Shown: positions 43,129 through 53,665 of the stretch, one piece after another
Layout of the letters: each line of letters begins with the position of its first letter
Numbering within the stretch: position 1 is the first letter of the stretch
Assembly (NCBI GenBank): GCA_947168815.1
Contig: CAMVNG010000001.1
Location: forward strand, 310,001 to 374,000
DNA length: 64,000 bases
From: an uncultured bacterium
Lineage (GTDB): Bacteria; Patescibacteriota; Gracilibacteria; Absconditabacterales; Absconditicoccaceae
Direction: 5' to 3'
Position numbers and translations under genes: made by a program
Notes under the pieces: generated by a model
Told to the model about the DNA's origin: nothing
Database searches by the model: none
The model's input: only the letters and a program-made list of their open reading frames with translations

Positions 43129-45390
43129 CTATCCTTCAACCTTTTCTCATACAACATAATATTGCGGATCCTTTCTTTTTCATAAATTCACACGATTTAC
43201 GATATCTCACAACTTTGCCCAAAGCACTTTCTCTTGATCCTCATCATAAATTCAAATCCATGCTTCTGCCTCATCTCTTAAATAAGAATACTGTTGCTTT
43301 CAAATTTCTTGAGAAGAAACAACTTGTATATTATAAAGATCGTCACTATCCAAATTATTTGTAGTTAATAATCACTTAGAAAGCATAATATCTTCTCTTG
43401 GATGTGTTTTTCAATCCCTTGACTTATAATAAAAGAAAAAAGAACCCTTTTTTATAAAATAATTAATAACTTCAATAATTGTTTTATCAATATCTGTACT
43501 ATTTGAAATATTTCTATGATTAAATCATGAAATATTCATCTTAACTCCATTAAAAAAATCAATTATTGAAAATTTTCTATCTTTGTGTTTGGCCCAAACA
43601 GCCATTTTTTTGATATTTTTTTCAACTTCTTTTCTTACAGAAGATAAAGGAAGATTGAATGAAAGATTACTTTGAGTATTAATACTTCTTTCACAATTTC
43701 TAATATTATAATTTGCTAGACCGACTCAATTATTAATATCATCAAATTGTACCTCTATTGTTTTTTCTCATACACTATTACCTTCTCTGTCTTTAACATC
43801 AATAATAACATTAAACTTAAAATCTTTATATGCACCATTCACTCCTCTAGGTTTTCCACCTGTAATCTGTCTATAAAAAGCTAAATATGTTAACCGTTTT
43901 TCTGTATCTTTAAAATCATCAACATGATGTTCCTTCATTTCATTTTTCCATTCTTCTTCTGTTATAAAACTAGACTTTTGCTTTTCTCTTTTTGCAACTT
44001 TACCAGGCAAAATACCATTTAAATCTTCCAAAATCTGATTCATTTCTCAAATCTTTAATACATTTTTATTATCAATAGTTATTGATCTTATTTCAATTTT
44101 TTCTCAATCTTTAGCATTCACATACTTATCTGGATGATTTTCCAAACTAGTCACAAAATACTTAATCCATTCAGATGCAATTTTTTCAATATCTGTAAAA
44201 TGATCTTTACTTGCATCTTCCATTGAAATACGGAATCCAATAGCATCATTAATTTTTTTTCATTCAATTATTTTTTCAACACAAGAAGATAATGATTTTT
44301 TTCTCCTTCAAACTCTAAATGGATTTTCTCACTTTTTTTCATGCATATTATAAGACTCAACAATATTTGTTAATTGTCATCCTCAAATTTTTTCAAGATT
44401 GGTTGTTGTATAATCCCATTCAAAATCTGGTTCATCTTCAAAATCTTCAGACAATCAAGGATTATAAGTCTCATTATCAACCAACTTATGTATTCCCAAC
44501 TGATTATTTGTAAGAGCCCAAAGAATATCAGCATACTGTGCTGTTTTTTTTGACCATTCCTTATTTCATTCTTCACTTCTTTTTCAAAAAGGATTATGCT
44601 TGTCTCTCGTTATAAGATACTGAACAACTTCAACATAATCTTCCAAGTCAGCTGGTGTTTTATCCGTAATAAACGGAAAATCTCCATCATGAAAGACCTG
44701 ACTAATACTTTTTCACCACTCCTTCCAAACAGTATTAGCATTATAAAACAAGGTAAACATATACTTCCTACAAAGTTCAGAAAAAACAATCTCTTCTTTT
44801 CCATCAGCATCTTTCTGTACAGAAAAAGCTCTTTCTCAAAATTTTTCATTCATTAGCTTCCCAATTTGGGCATATGCATTATATTTTTCAATACCATCTT
44901 TTCATTTTTTTATTAAATGATGATACTGTGTTATAAACTTTCTATATGTTAAATTCTTCTTATCAACCAAATATTGAATATTCTTTTTCATGTGCATCTC
45001 AATAAACTTGCGAATTCCATTTTTATAAGCCTTTTTAATATCTTCCTCTTCTATATTTCTATCAATCTCATCAAAAAGAGAATTCTTCAAAGAATTAATT
45101 AATGTCTTTGATGTTCACTCCTTAATATTTGCTAGATTAAAATGAAATTTCGGATTTTCATATTCCTCAAGTTCTCTAATTTCAAAATCTTTAGTAAAAG
45201 AAAGCCCTCTTGAAATATATCACTCATCTCAAATATTAACATGTAACAACCATTCGATCAATCTTCTTTTTATATTTCTTTCCAAATTACTATATTTCTG
45301 CTTAATCTCTTCCGTATGAAGGACCTCCTTTTTTGAAACCTCCTTCTTAGAAACAGACTTATTGGATCATTTTCTTTTCCTTTCTGGCAT
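43129..45390 (-). CDS. RelA/SpoT-fold protein of unusual size, putative
   Basis: 753 residues; no signal peptide or membrane helix. The N-terminus is Lys-rich (PERKRKGSNKSVSKKEV), followed by ~300 charged helical residues. From about residue 350 a region recalls the RelA/SpoT nucleotidyltransferase fold: FRVGRRKKSLSSCVEKI then KINDAIGFRISMEDAS (the R-x-K-x3-S-x3-K ... D-x-x-G-x-R pattern). Much later come RGVNGAYKDFKFNVIID and TIEVQFDDINN, resembling the synthetase GY...EVQ core. No HD hydrolase or TGS/ACT domains are visible, so it is not a standard long Rel. The call rests on motif order only; a nucleotide-modifying or toxin role is possible. Confidence 0.45.
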
Positions 45391-45422
45391 TCCTTCAAAT
45401 AGATATAAAGATTATTACATAT

Positions 45423-45451
45423 ATTATACTACAATTAATGACAATTGTCAA
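45423..45451 (-). promoter_or_regulatory. consensus sigma-70 promoter of the RelA/SpoT-like gene
   Basis: In minus orientation TTGACA (45446-45451), a 17-base spacer, and TATAAT (45423-45428): a perfect consensus. The ATG lies 32 bases downstream. Confidence 0.85.
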
Positions 45452-45470
45452 GACATAACAAATAAAAAAA

Positions 45471-45496
45471 GTAGAGAATTGCATTTAATTCTCTAC
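45471..45496 (-). terminator. intrinsic terminator of the rubrerythrin gene
   Basis: GTAGAGAATT and AATTCTCTAC arms around a 6-base loop, followed by TTTTTTT in the minus direction. Confidence 0.85.
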
Positions 45497-45516
45497 CAAA
45501 AGAAATGAAAAAATTA

Positions 45517-46092
45517 TTAATAATTAAATGAAGCTATTTCAAAATATGCTTGTGGATGAGCACATGCTGGACATACTTCAGGAGCACTAACTCATTCGTG
45601 AAGATATCCACAATTTCTACACTTCCATATAATTTTATCTCACGCCTTAAATACATTTCCTGCTTCCAAATTTTCATATAATTTTCTATATCTTGCTTCA
45701 TGTGCTTTTTCAGCTACAGCAATCATTCTAAAAACCGCTGCAATTTCAACAAATCACTCCTCTTGTGCTATTCTAGCAAACTCAGGATAAGCTTCTTCCC
45801 ATTCTTCTTTTTCTCCATCAGCTGCAGCCTTTAAATTTTCTAATGTTGTTCCTATTTTCCCAGCAGGATAAGTTGCTGTAATTTCCACCATTCTTCCTTC
45901 TAAGAACTTAAAGAATCTTTTTGCATGTTCTTTTTCATTCAATGATGTTTCTTCAAAAAATCCAGCAATTTGTTCTAAACCTTCCTTTTTTGCTTGTTTA
46001 GCAAAATAGTCATATCTCATCCTTGCTTGAGATTCTCCAGCAAATGCTTTTAAGAGATTCTTTTCTGTTTGACTTCCTTCTAATTGAGGCAT
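45517..46092 (-). CDS. rubrerythrin
   Basis: Non-haem iron peroxidase that removes hydrogen peroxide in anaerobes. 191 residues. The ferritin-like di-iron domain has AFAGESQARMRYDYFAKQAK, EETSLNEKEHAKRFFKFLEG and VFRMIAVAEKAHEARYRKL. The C-terminal rubredoxin-type domain has WKCRNCGYLHEG and PEVCPACAHPQAYFE with four Cys. A single gene flanked by terminators, between the RelA/SpoT-like gene and the aldo/keto reductase. It suggests an anaerobic or microaerophilic life. Confidence 0.95.
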
Positions 46093-46198
46093 GGCAATAA
46101 TAATTAGAATTTAAATACATCAAATAACAAAATCAGAGTATCAAATAGCTACAAAAAATCAAGTTTTCTTAAAATTGCTAAAAACATATCAGAAAAAG

Positions 46199-47017
46199 CT
46201 ATTCATACCTAGGAGCAAATGGCGGATTATTATAACGAAAATGTTTTTCCAAACGATCAATACTCTGCACTGTATTTTCACTTAAAACGACTCTTCATGC
46301 TTCAATATTTTCTTGAAGTCTCTGAAAATTCGAAGATTTTGGAATAACAAAAAAGCCTTTACTCAATAAATAAGCCAACAACATTTGTGGTACAGATATT
46401 CACATTTCATTTGCTAATATCATCAACTTTTTATCCTTCAACAAATGTCCATGTCAAAATGGAGAATATGCAACAATATTAATATTCTTCTCCTTGCAAA
46501 AACCCTCCAATAATTGATTTTCTAAACAAGCATGCCTTTCAATTTGTAAATATTCAATCTCATTTCAAAACAAAGAATAAAATTTTTCAAGCATACCTTT
46601 AGGAAAATTAGAAACTCATAGATGTAAAATCCTGCCTTCTCTCTTATACTGTAATAGTTTTTCAAATGCTTTTGCATCATTTTCATACCATGTAGGCCAA
46701 TGAAGATAAACCAAATCAAGATAATCAGTTCTCAAATCATTAAGTGTTTTTAAAAATCTATCTTCAAGTTGTGAATACAAAAAATCTTCATCTTTAAATA
46801 CATGAAAAGAATAATCAGGAACATAGTCAAACCGGATCTTACTACTAATCCATAATTCATCTCTTTTTCAATAATCTTTAAATACTTTACCTAAACATTC
46901 TTCATTGTGATAAATCCATGCTGTATCAAAATGACGATATCATAAAGATAAAGCATCATAAAAAACAGCTTCATCATGCACTTTCCAAGTTCATAAACCT
47001 ATTTTAGGAAGCTGCAT
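46199..47017 (-). CDS. aldo/keto reductase
   Basis: 272 residues, NADPH-dependent TIM-barrel oxidoreductase. Catalytic tetrad is visible: GYRHFDTAWIYHNEE (Asp and Tyr), WISSKI-x-FDY (Lys) and DLVYLHWPTW (His). Then LGVSNFPKGMLEKF and AYSPFGHGHLLK, and the cofactor region FVIPKSSNFQRLQENI. At SKI-x the codon is CGG (codon 62), where this family nearly always has Trp (K-L-W). The ATG overlaps the stop of the phosphodiester glycosidase gene in TAATG, so translation is coupled. Substrate unknown. Confidence 0.92.
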
Positions 47018-48084
47018 TAAAAACTATCAATTGTAAAAAGATATATTAATACTTGATTGTACAACCATTTTTTATCTGCAGGTAAATCATCATTAACCAT
47101 ATCACGAATAATTCTAATAAATGGCCATCTATACTTTGATTTACCATATTTTTTATAGATCAAATCAATAACATTTTCAACATTTTTCAAACGATTCAAA
47201 TCATCTTGTGTTGGATTGTATCACTGTACTTTTGAAATATTTTTTTCTTCCGGTGTAATACCCGTTAATTTAATATATTCATCCCTATCCAAAACAACAA
47301 AAGCATCCATAACCCTCTTTCTAGATCATCTATCTAAAGTTTTTCAATCATAAACCATAGCTGTACTTGCTCAAGCATCCAAAAACAATGCATTATAACA
47401 TCAAAACTGTTCCTTTAAAAACTTAGGCAATGTTCGTACGCTCATACCTCAAACAACTCACATATAAACTGTCGAATTATCCTGTGTAGAACAAATAAAA
47501 TTTCTATTAGCACGCCCTGTTAATTTTGAATCAATATACAAAGAAGAAGCCTGAACAACATCTTCCCCTTCCAATAATAAAACTGGCCAATTACCAATAC
47601 CAAAATAAAGATCATCCAGTTTATCTTTATTTAAATTACTCCACAAGCCTATATCAGCCTCTCATGAACTTTTTTGAACAAACAAAGGTGTTCATTGTTT
47701 ATCAAATCAAAAAATCATTCTAATTGATGTATCTCACCAATACATACTCCAGTCAGACCCATTACCAAGATAGACTCTTTCTGAAACTGTATGAGTAACT
47801 CTTTTCCCATTTAATTTACATGAAGAATAATCATCAGGACAAAAAAACGCTCAATTTATAGCCGTATCTCATCAAACCTTTTTAGCTAATTCCTCTACAG
47901 TTGCTCATCCATTTTCTGCCGGAGAAGCAACAACAAAATGTTCTCAATCTAAAACAACTTTTATAACTCTTATAGGAGTACTCCCCCTATTTTCTATCAT
48001 TAGCTCCTTATATGCATAAGTTTCGGAACTAAATAACAAAAAAGTACAAATCACAAGTAAGAAAAAAAAGAGCTTTTTAGACAT
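47017..48084 (-). CDS. secreted phosphodiester glycosidase (NAGPA/DUF2233 domain) protein
   Basis: 355 residues. Signal peptide KKLFFFLLVICTFLLFSSETYA. The domain core is GDTAINGAFFCPDDYSSCKL, RVYLGNGSDWSMYWG, GIGNWPVLLLEGE, TGRANRNFICSTQDNSTVYMG and GCYNALFLDAGASTAMVYDG, matching the NAGPA pattern (NG-x-FF, GR-x-N/R-T, LD-x-GxS). The characterised relatives hydrolyse GlcNAc-phosphodiesters, and here the substrate may be wall teichoic-like or surface glycan. The C-terminal ~80 residues are a helical extension. Its stop overlaps the aldo/keto reductase start. Confidence 0.85.
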
Positions 48085-48258
48085 AAGACAAATAATCTTC
48101 ACAAATAAATATACAAAATCAATATTAAAGAGTTGCTAATTGTTTTCAAGCTATTGAAAAATTATCTTAATACAAAGTACTTTACCATTATTTTTACTTG
48201 AAAATACCATCTCTATTAACTAACATTCAAATAGAATTTTAACTCCTAATACACTAAC

Positions 48259-48843
48259 ATGATTAAAGTAAAATCATTTTATTGGATAAACGGATTATTT
48301 TATATCCTATTAGGTCTATTTCTCTGCTTAAAGCCAGAATTATCATTAAAAACAATTATCATAATTGCAAGCATTGAAATCATTATTGCTTGAATTATCT
48401 GAATTATTGTAGATCTTACTACAACAATATATTCTTGAAGAAAAGCACTTATGTTGTTCTCAATTTTTCAAATTATTTTCTGAATTATTCTTTTGCTATT
48501 TCCAGAAATTTGAGAATTTATTGCAGCACTTTTTGTAGTAATCTTAGGTATATGATGCATAATTAAAGGTATTCTTATTACAGTTGATGCATTTAAAACT
48601 AAAAAGCTACAAATTAGCAATCGATGGTTATTACTACTTACTTGAATCATCGTAATTCTTTTTGGATTATTCCTCACAACTAACGCATTCCTAGAAGTTA
48701 TTATTATAACAGTTCTTGTTGGACTTGGAATGGTACTTTATGGAATCCGAATGCTTACAATCGGATTTCAAGTAAAGAAAAAAATTATCACAAATGTTGA
48801 AGAAGATTTTGAAGAAGATTTTGAAGAAACTGATGAAGAATAA
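48259..48843 (+). CDS. HdeD-like (DUF308) membrane protein
   Basis: 194 residues with about six hydrophobic helices in the DUF308 repeat pattern: WINGLFYILLGLFLCLKP, IIIASIEIIIAGIIG, LMLFSIFQIIFGIILLLFPE, FVVILGIGCIIKGI, WLLLLTGIIVILFGLFL and VLVGLGMVLYGI. It ends in an acidic repeat tail (VEEDFEEDFEETDEE). CGA at codon 122 precedes WLLLL, where family members often have a Trp pair. Function of the family is unclear (acid stress in enterics). Separated from groES by 125 bases with a promoter. Confidence 0.8.
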
Positions 48844-48857
48844 AAGTCTAAAAAAAC

Positions 48858-48885
48858 TTGCATTTTTTCTTTGCATGAATATAAC
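48858..48885 (+). promoter_or_regulatory. promoter of the groES-groEL operon
   Basis: ACTTGCAT with -35 TTGCAT at 48858-48863, a 16-base spacer and TATAAC at 48880-48885. The ATG of groES follows 83 bases later; no CIRCE inverted repeat is seen. A nearby GATAAT around 48957 is another possible -10. Confidence 0.55.
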
Positions 48886-48968
48886 AATGTAGCACCTATT
48901 TATGTTATGTGATATCTAGCACAAAATAAACATGGTGAACATTTTATTTCTTTTATGATAATACACTT

Positions 48969-49268
48969 ATGACAAAGCTTATTCCATTGGAAGATCATAT
49001 TGTGGTTAAACCTATGAATGAAGAAACCACAACAAAATCAGGTATTATCCTTCCTGAAAGTAAAGAAAAACCAAGTAAAGGTAAAGTTGTCGCAGTTGGA
49101 AACGGGAAAATCCTTGAAAATTGATCTAGAGCTCCTATTGATGTAAAAATATGAGACATTGTATATTTTGCAAAGTATTCTATAGATGAATTAGAAGTAG
49201 ACGAAGATGGAAAAAAAGAAAAATATCTTGTTATGAAACAAAGTTATATCATGGCAAAAGAAGGCTAA
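48969..49268 (+). CDS. groES: co-chaperonin GroES
   Basis: Heptameric lid of the GroEL folding chamber. 99 residues: [42 protein letters not shown] (mobile loop and core), [20 protein letters not shown], and [10 protein letters not shown] at the end. An acidic Lys/Glu stretch near residue 80 (DEDGKKEKY) is slightly longer than usual. It heads an operon with the SLH-like gene (29 bases) and groEL. Confidence 0.95.
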
Positions 49269-49297
49269 AATTAATTATTTAATTTAACCTAAAAATC

Positions 49298-49951
49298 ATG
49301 AAAAAAATCGTTTGATGTTTAATCCTCTGTACATTATTCCTTTTTGCAGGATATACCTATGCAGTAACAAGCTCTGATGCCTTCGACTGGGCATTAGACG
49401 CAGGACTACTCACTTCCTACAAAACAGAGTATCTAAAAAATGAATACCTTACAAGAGAAATGGTTGCTCCAATTCTTGTAAATTTTATTGACAATATTGC
49501 AAGAAAAGGATACTCAGGAAACTTATGTAAAGCAAATGATATAGAAGTTGCAGAAGATGCTTTTGAGGACGATTTAAGAACTCTTTGTAACTTTTGAATT
49601 CTCCGCTGATCAAATGGAAGAATAAACCCTAAAAGAACTTTGAGTACTCAAGAAGCAGTAGCACTTGTAATGAGAATTATAGATTGATATCAAAAAGAAA
49701 AGACACAAGGACATCGAGCCTACTATTATTATGAAAGAGCAAGAACTCTTTGATATTTAGGAGTGCCAAATATTCTTGATGATTCTAAATCAATGATAAC
49801 AATTGAAGATTTTGTAACCTTCATTTATAGTACTCAGCACCCTTGGGAAACAATAACCAAAACTAAGACTACTGTAAAGTACACAACTTGATGAGAATTT
49901 AAATCATCAGATGACGCACTATTAAAACTTCTAGAAATCTTCGATAGATAA
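49298..49951 (+). CDS. secreted SLH-like protein between groES and groEL
   Basis: 217 residues. Signal peptide KKIVGCLILCTLFLFAGYTYA. Three SLH-type modules: WALDAGLLTSYKTEYLKNEY followed by TREMVAPILVNFI; DDLRTLCNFGILRGSNGRINP then LSTQEAVALVMRII; and GH-x-AYYYYERARTLGYLGVP then ITIEDFVTFI. The x is CGA (codon 140), and Trp would restore the classic HWA motif of SLH domains. SLH proteins bind wall polymers, so this one may be a surface protein. It lies 29 bases after groES and 28 before groEL, clearly in the same operon, which is an odd place for a secreted protein. Confidence 0.8.
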
Positions 49952-49979
49952 CATTTTATATATATAACAAATAACAAAG

Positions 49980-51632
49980 ATGGCAAAACTAATTAAATAT
50001 GGAGATGACGCAAGAAAAGAAATCTTCTCTTGAATGGAAATGGTTGCTGACGCTGTAAAAGTAACAATGTGACCAAAAGGAAGAAATGTAATTCTCGAAA
50101 GACCTTTTGGATGACCTATCGTAACAAACGATTGAGTAACTGTTGCAAAAGAAATTGATTTGGAAGAAAAAACAGAAAATATTGGAGCTAGCATGATTAA
50201 AGAGGCTGCAGAAAAAACCAATAAAGAAGCTTGAGATGGAACAACAACTACTGTTGTTCTTGCTGAAGCTATGTCAAAAGAAGGATTAAGATATATAAGA
50301 TCATGAGTTAACCCTTTCTCTTTAGGAAAATGACTTCACAAAGCAGTTGATAGACTAGTTGAAGAAATTGAAAAAAAAGCTCAAAAAATTGGAGATAGTA
50401 AAGAAAAGATTAGACAAGTTGCTACAATTTCAGCTCAAGATGAAGAGGTTTGAAACCTTATTGCTGATGTTTTTGAAGAAATCGGTAAAGATTGAACAAT
50501 AACTGTTGAAGAAGGAAAATCACTAGGATTAACTAAAGAGATTAAAACAGGAATGCAATTTGATCAAGGATATTCGAGCCCATACTTTGTTACAGACACA
50601 CAAAGAATGGAAGCAGTTATTGAAAAACCTTATATCTTAGTAACAGACAAAAAAATCTCATCAATGAAAGAAATCCTTTGAGTACTTGAAGCTGTTGCTT
50701 CTACTTGAAAAAAAGACTTCGTAATAATTGCAGAAGATGTTGATTGAGAAGCTCTTGCATCTCTTGTTCTTAATAGAATAAGATGAATGCTCAACATTCT
50801 AACAGTAAAAGCTCCTGGTTTCTGAGATAGAAAAAAGGAAATGTTGCGTGACATTGCAACCGTAACATGAGCAACTCTAATAACAGAAGAATTGGGTATT
50901 AAACTCGAAGATGCAACAGTTGATATGTTAGGTAAAGCAGACAAAGTAATTTCAACTAAAGACAATACTGTTATTGTTGATGGTAAAGGTAATCAAGATG
51001 AAATCAACGAAAGAGCTGAACAAATCAAAGCCCAAATCGGAATGACAAAATCAGACTATGATAAAGAAAAATTAGTGGAAAGATTAGCAAAACTTGTTGG
51101 TGGTGTTGCTGTTATTCAAGTAGGTGCCGCTACAGAAATGGAAATGAAAAATAAGAAATACAAGATTGAAGATGCTTTAAATGCAACAAGAGCTGCTATT
51201 GAAGAAGGAATTGTTGCTTGAGGGGGTAGCGTTCTATTACAATTATCTAAGATATTAAAAGACTATAAACTAGATGATGCAGATGAACAAGTTGCAATTG
51301 ATATTGTTAAAGACGCCATTCAATACCCTGTAAGACAAATAGCAAACAACGCATGATTTAAATGAGACTGGGTTGTTGAAAAAGTAAAAGAATCTGACGA
51401 CATAAACTATTGATTTGATGCAAAAGATGGAAAGTTTAAAAACCTTTTTGAAGCTGGAATCATTGATCCTGCAAAAGTATTAAGAGTTGCTCTTGAAAAT
51501 GCGGTGTCTACAGCTGCAATGTTCCTTACAACAGAAACTGTTGTTGTTGATGCTCCAGAAAAAGAACACCATCACGATCATACAGCAGATGCATGAATGT
51601 GAGGTATGGGATGAATGTGAGGAATGTACTAA
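49980..51632 (+). CDS. groEL: chaperonin GroEL
   Basis: ATP-dependent 14-mer folding machine. 550 residues, full length. Signatures: [91 protein letters not shown], and a C-terminal GGM repeat (GMGGMGGMGGMY). A His-rich stretch (KEHHHDH) precedes the GGM tail. The UGA codon is used for many of the motif glycines. Third gene of the groES operon; a strong terminator follows. Confidence 0.97.
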
Positions 51633-51661
51633 TATAAGAACAATTAAAACCATATTATAAG

Positions 51662-51697
51662 AAATATAGGAATATCAAAATTCCTATATTTTTTTAA
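51662..51697 (+). terminator. intrinsic terminator of the groES operon
   Basis: AAATATAGGAAT and ATTCCTATATTT arms around a 6-base loop, followed by TTTTT, 30 bases after the groEL stop. Confidence 0.85.
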
Positions 51698-51704
51698 AAG
51701 ATAC

Positions 51705-51732
51705 TTGCATTACCGCACTTTTTTTTTAAAGT
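51705..51732 (+). promoter_or_regulatory. probable promoter of the TetR-type gene
   Basis: ACTTGCAT with -35 TTGCAT at 51705-51710, a 16-base spacer and TAAAGT at 51727-51732. Same -35 word and spacing as the groES promoter; the -10 is weak. Confidence 0.4.
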
Positions 51733-51761
51733 ATCAATAATTTATTAAACAAGACATCTGA

Positions 51762-52364
51762 ATGACAAAAAAACTCAATTTAGAAACTGAAGAAAAAATT
51801 AAACAAGCTGCAAAAGAAATATTTCTTCAAAAAGGATACGATTGATCAAGAACTAGAGAAATAACTGAGAAAGCATGAGTAAATCTAGCACTTCTTAATT
51901 ATTATTTTTGATGAAAAAAAGAATTATTTAATATCATAATGTTTGAATTACTTGAAGATTTTAGAGATTCTATGTTCCTTCTACTAAATGATAAAAACAC
52001 TAGCTTTAATGAAAAAATAAGAGGGTTCTGCGACAGTTATTTTGATAACAACATAATGAATATAAAAGTCCTTCCTTTTATTCTTGATAATATTAGAGCA
52101 AATATAAAAACAGTACAAGAAAAAATTATAGAAGATAACAATATTTTTTCGAAAACTGTTTTTGCAGAACAATATATGCAAAAAACATGAAAATGAATTA
52201 ATGAATTTAAAGAATTCTTTATCAACTTTATGTGACTTATAACATTTCCAATAATTTGAGCTCCAATTCTAACAACATTTTTTGAATTAAATGAAAAACA
52301 ATATCTTGAATATTTAAAGAAAAGGAAAGAATTAATATTAAAAATCGTTCCAAGTATAATATAG
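51762..52364 (+). CDS. TetR family transcriptional regulator
   Basis: 200 residues. The N-terminal helix-turn-helix reads AAKEIFLQKGYDGSRTREITEKAGVNLALLNYYFGGKKELF, the TetR pattern, with UGA glycines at the G-Y-D-G, K-A-G and YF-G-G turns. The C-terminal ligand-binding domain is helical and divergent. The next gene, a membrane glycosyltransferase fusion, starts 26 bases later and may be its target or only its neighbour. Ligand unknown. Confidence 0.9.
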
Positions 52365-52390
52365 TCACCCTTTATATTTAGACTTAAAAA

Positions 52391-53479
52391 ATGACTAAGC
52401 TTCAAATTGTACTCATCCTAGCATGTATTTCTTTTATGTATTTAGCATTCAGAGCATTTAAAAGAAATAAAATTTCATTAATAACTTTTTGTTTTTTCTT
52501 CCTTGGATGAGGAACTATCGCCGTTTTTTCACTAAAAATACAATGGCTAAATGCTATTGGTATTACTTTTTGATTAAACAGATGAGCTGAATTAATAGTC
52601 TATTTTTCAATCATCATACTCTTTTACATTGTCTTTCATCTCCTTAACATCATCTCTAAAAATTGATATGATTTAACAAGATTAATTTCAACAAATGCAA
52701 TAAACAAAGCATATGATGAAGTAAAAGACCAACTATCACACCGAGAAAACAGCAAAGAACTAGATGATTTTATTTTCAATATTAGAGTATATAATGAAGC
52801 AAAAGTACTTTGAAAAACAATTGACGAAATTGTAGCTTATTGAGTAAGGAAAATGGTATTTATAAATGATGGATCACGTGACAACTCTCTAGATATATTA
52901 GAAGAAAAGAAGAAACAATATCCTAAATGTCTAATTGTTATTATATCACACACAATAAATAGAGGTTGAGGAGCAGCAAATAAAACAGGATATAACTTTA
53001 TAAAAAAATATGCAAAAGCATTAAATATAAAACGAGTAGTATGATTCGATCCTGATTGACAAATGGATATTAAAGATATGGAACGTTTCCAAAAAGCAAT
53101 ACAAAATAATAAAGATGTAGACCTCTTCCTATGATCAAGATTTATCAAAGGAGCAATATCTTATGATATGCCAACATCAAGAAGAATTATACTCCGACTT
53201 TCTAAAATCATCACAAGATTATTTTATGGAGTAAAAGTTTCCGATCCACATAACGGATATAGAGTATATACCCTACCTGCATTAGAGAAAATAAACATCA
53301 ATGCAGATGGTATGCACTATGCCAACGAAATAAATGAACAAATAGCAATTAATAAATTAAAATTTGTTGAAGTACCTGTTGATATTCGTTATACAGACTA
53401 TTCTTTATGAAAAGGACAAAAAAATAGTAATAGTTGGAAATTGGGATGGGAAATGATTTATCAGAAATTCTTTTCATAA
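52391..53479 (+). CDS. DUF2304 membrane domain fused to a GT2 family glycosyltransferase
   Basis: 362 residues. Residues 1-110 match DUF2304: MTKLQIVLILACISFMYLAF, a second and third hydrophobic helix (TFCFFFLGGGTIAVF and LIVYFSIIILFYIVFHLL). From about residue 128 a GT2 domain has FNIRVYNEAKVLGKTI, MVFINDGSRDNSL, NRGGGAANKTGYNFI, VVGFDPDGQMDI (DxD-like), GSRFIKGAISYDMP, and SDPHNGYRVY. Similar GT2 enzymes (dolichyl-phosphate-mannose synthase-like) and DUF2304 proteins are usually separate neighbours, so here they are one chain. A CGA codon precedes VVGFDPDG. Likely part of surface-glycan synthesis. Confidence 0.85.
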
Positions 53480-53597
53480 ACAATCACCATATCCATCAAA
53501 TTAAAAGAAAAAAATTTCATAAATGCGGACAATTAAATATCATTAATATAAAACAAGGGAAATCTTTATAAAAAATCAAGAATAAGGTAAATTATAA

Positions 53598-53632
53598 TAA
53601 AAAAAAGATGTTTATAAAACATCTTTTTTTTC
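53598..53632. terminator. bidirectional intrinsic terminator
   Basis: AAAAGATGTTT and AAACATCTTTT arms around a 3-base centre with flanking A and T runs, serving both the GT2 fusion and the tail-collar-like gene. Confidence 0.85.
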
Positions 53633-53665
53633 ATACATATACCAACATTCATATATACACCTATT

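Noticed and set aside
44596-44856. Paired open frames on both strands inside the RelA/SpoT-like gene
   Set aside because: Both are out of frame with the 754-codon minus-strand gene that spans the region.
48844-48968. CIRCE-type heat-shock operator before groES
   Set aside because: Two AGCAC words are present, but as a direct rather than inverted repeat and with wrong spacing.
52037-52405. 122-codon minus-strand open frame
   Set aside because: It lies opposite the TetR gene, which has clear helix-turn-helix motifs; the antisense frame is hydrophobic shadow coding.
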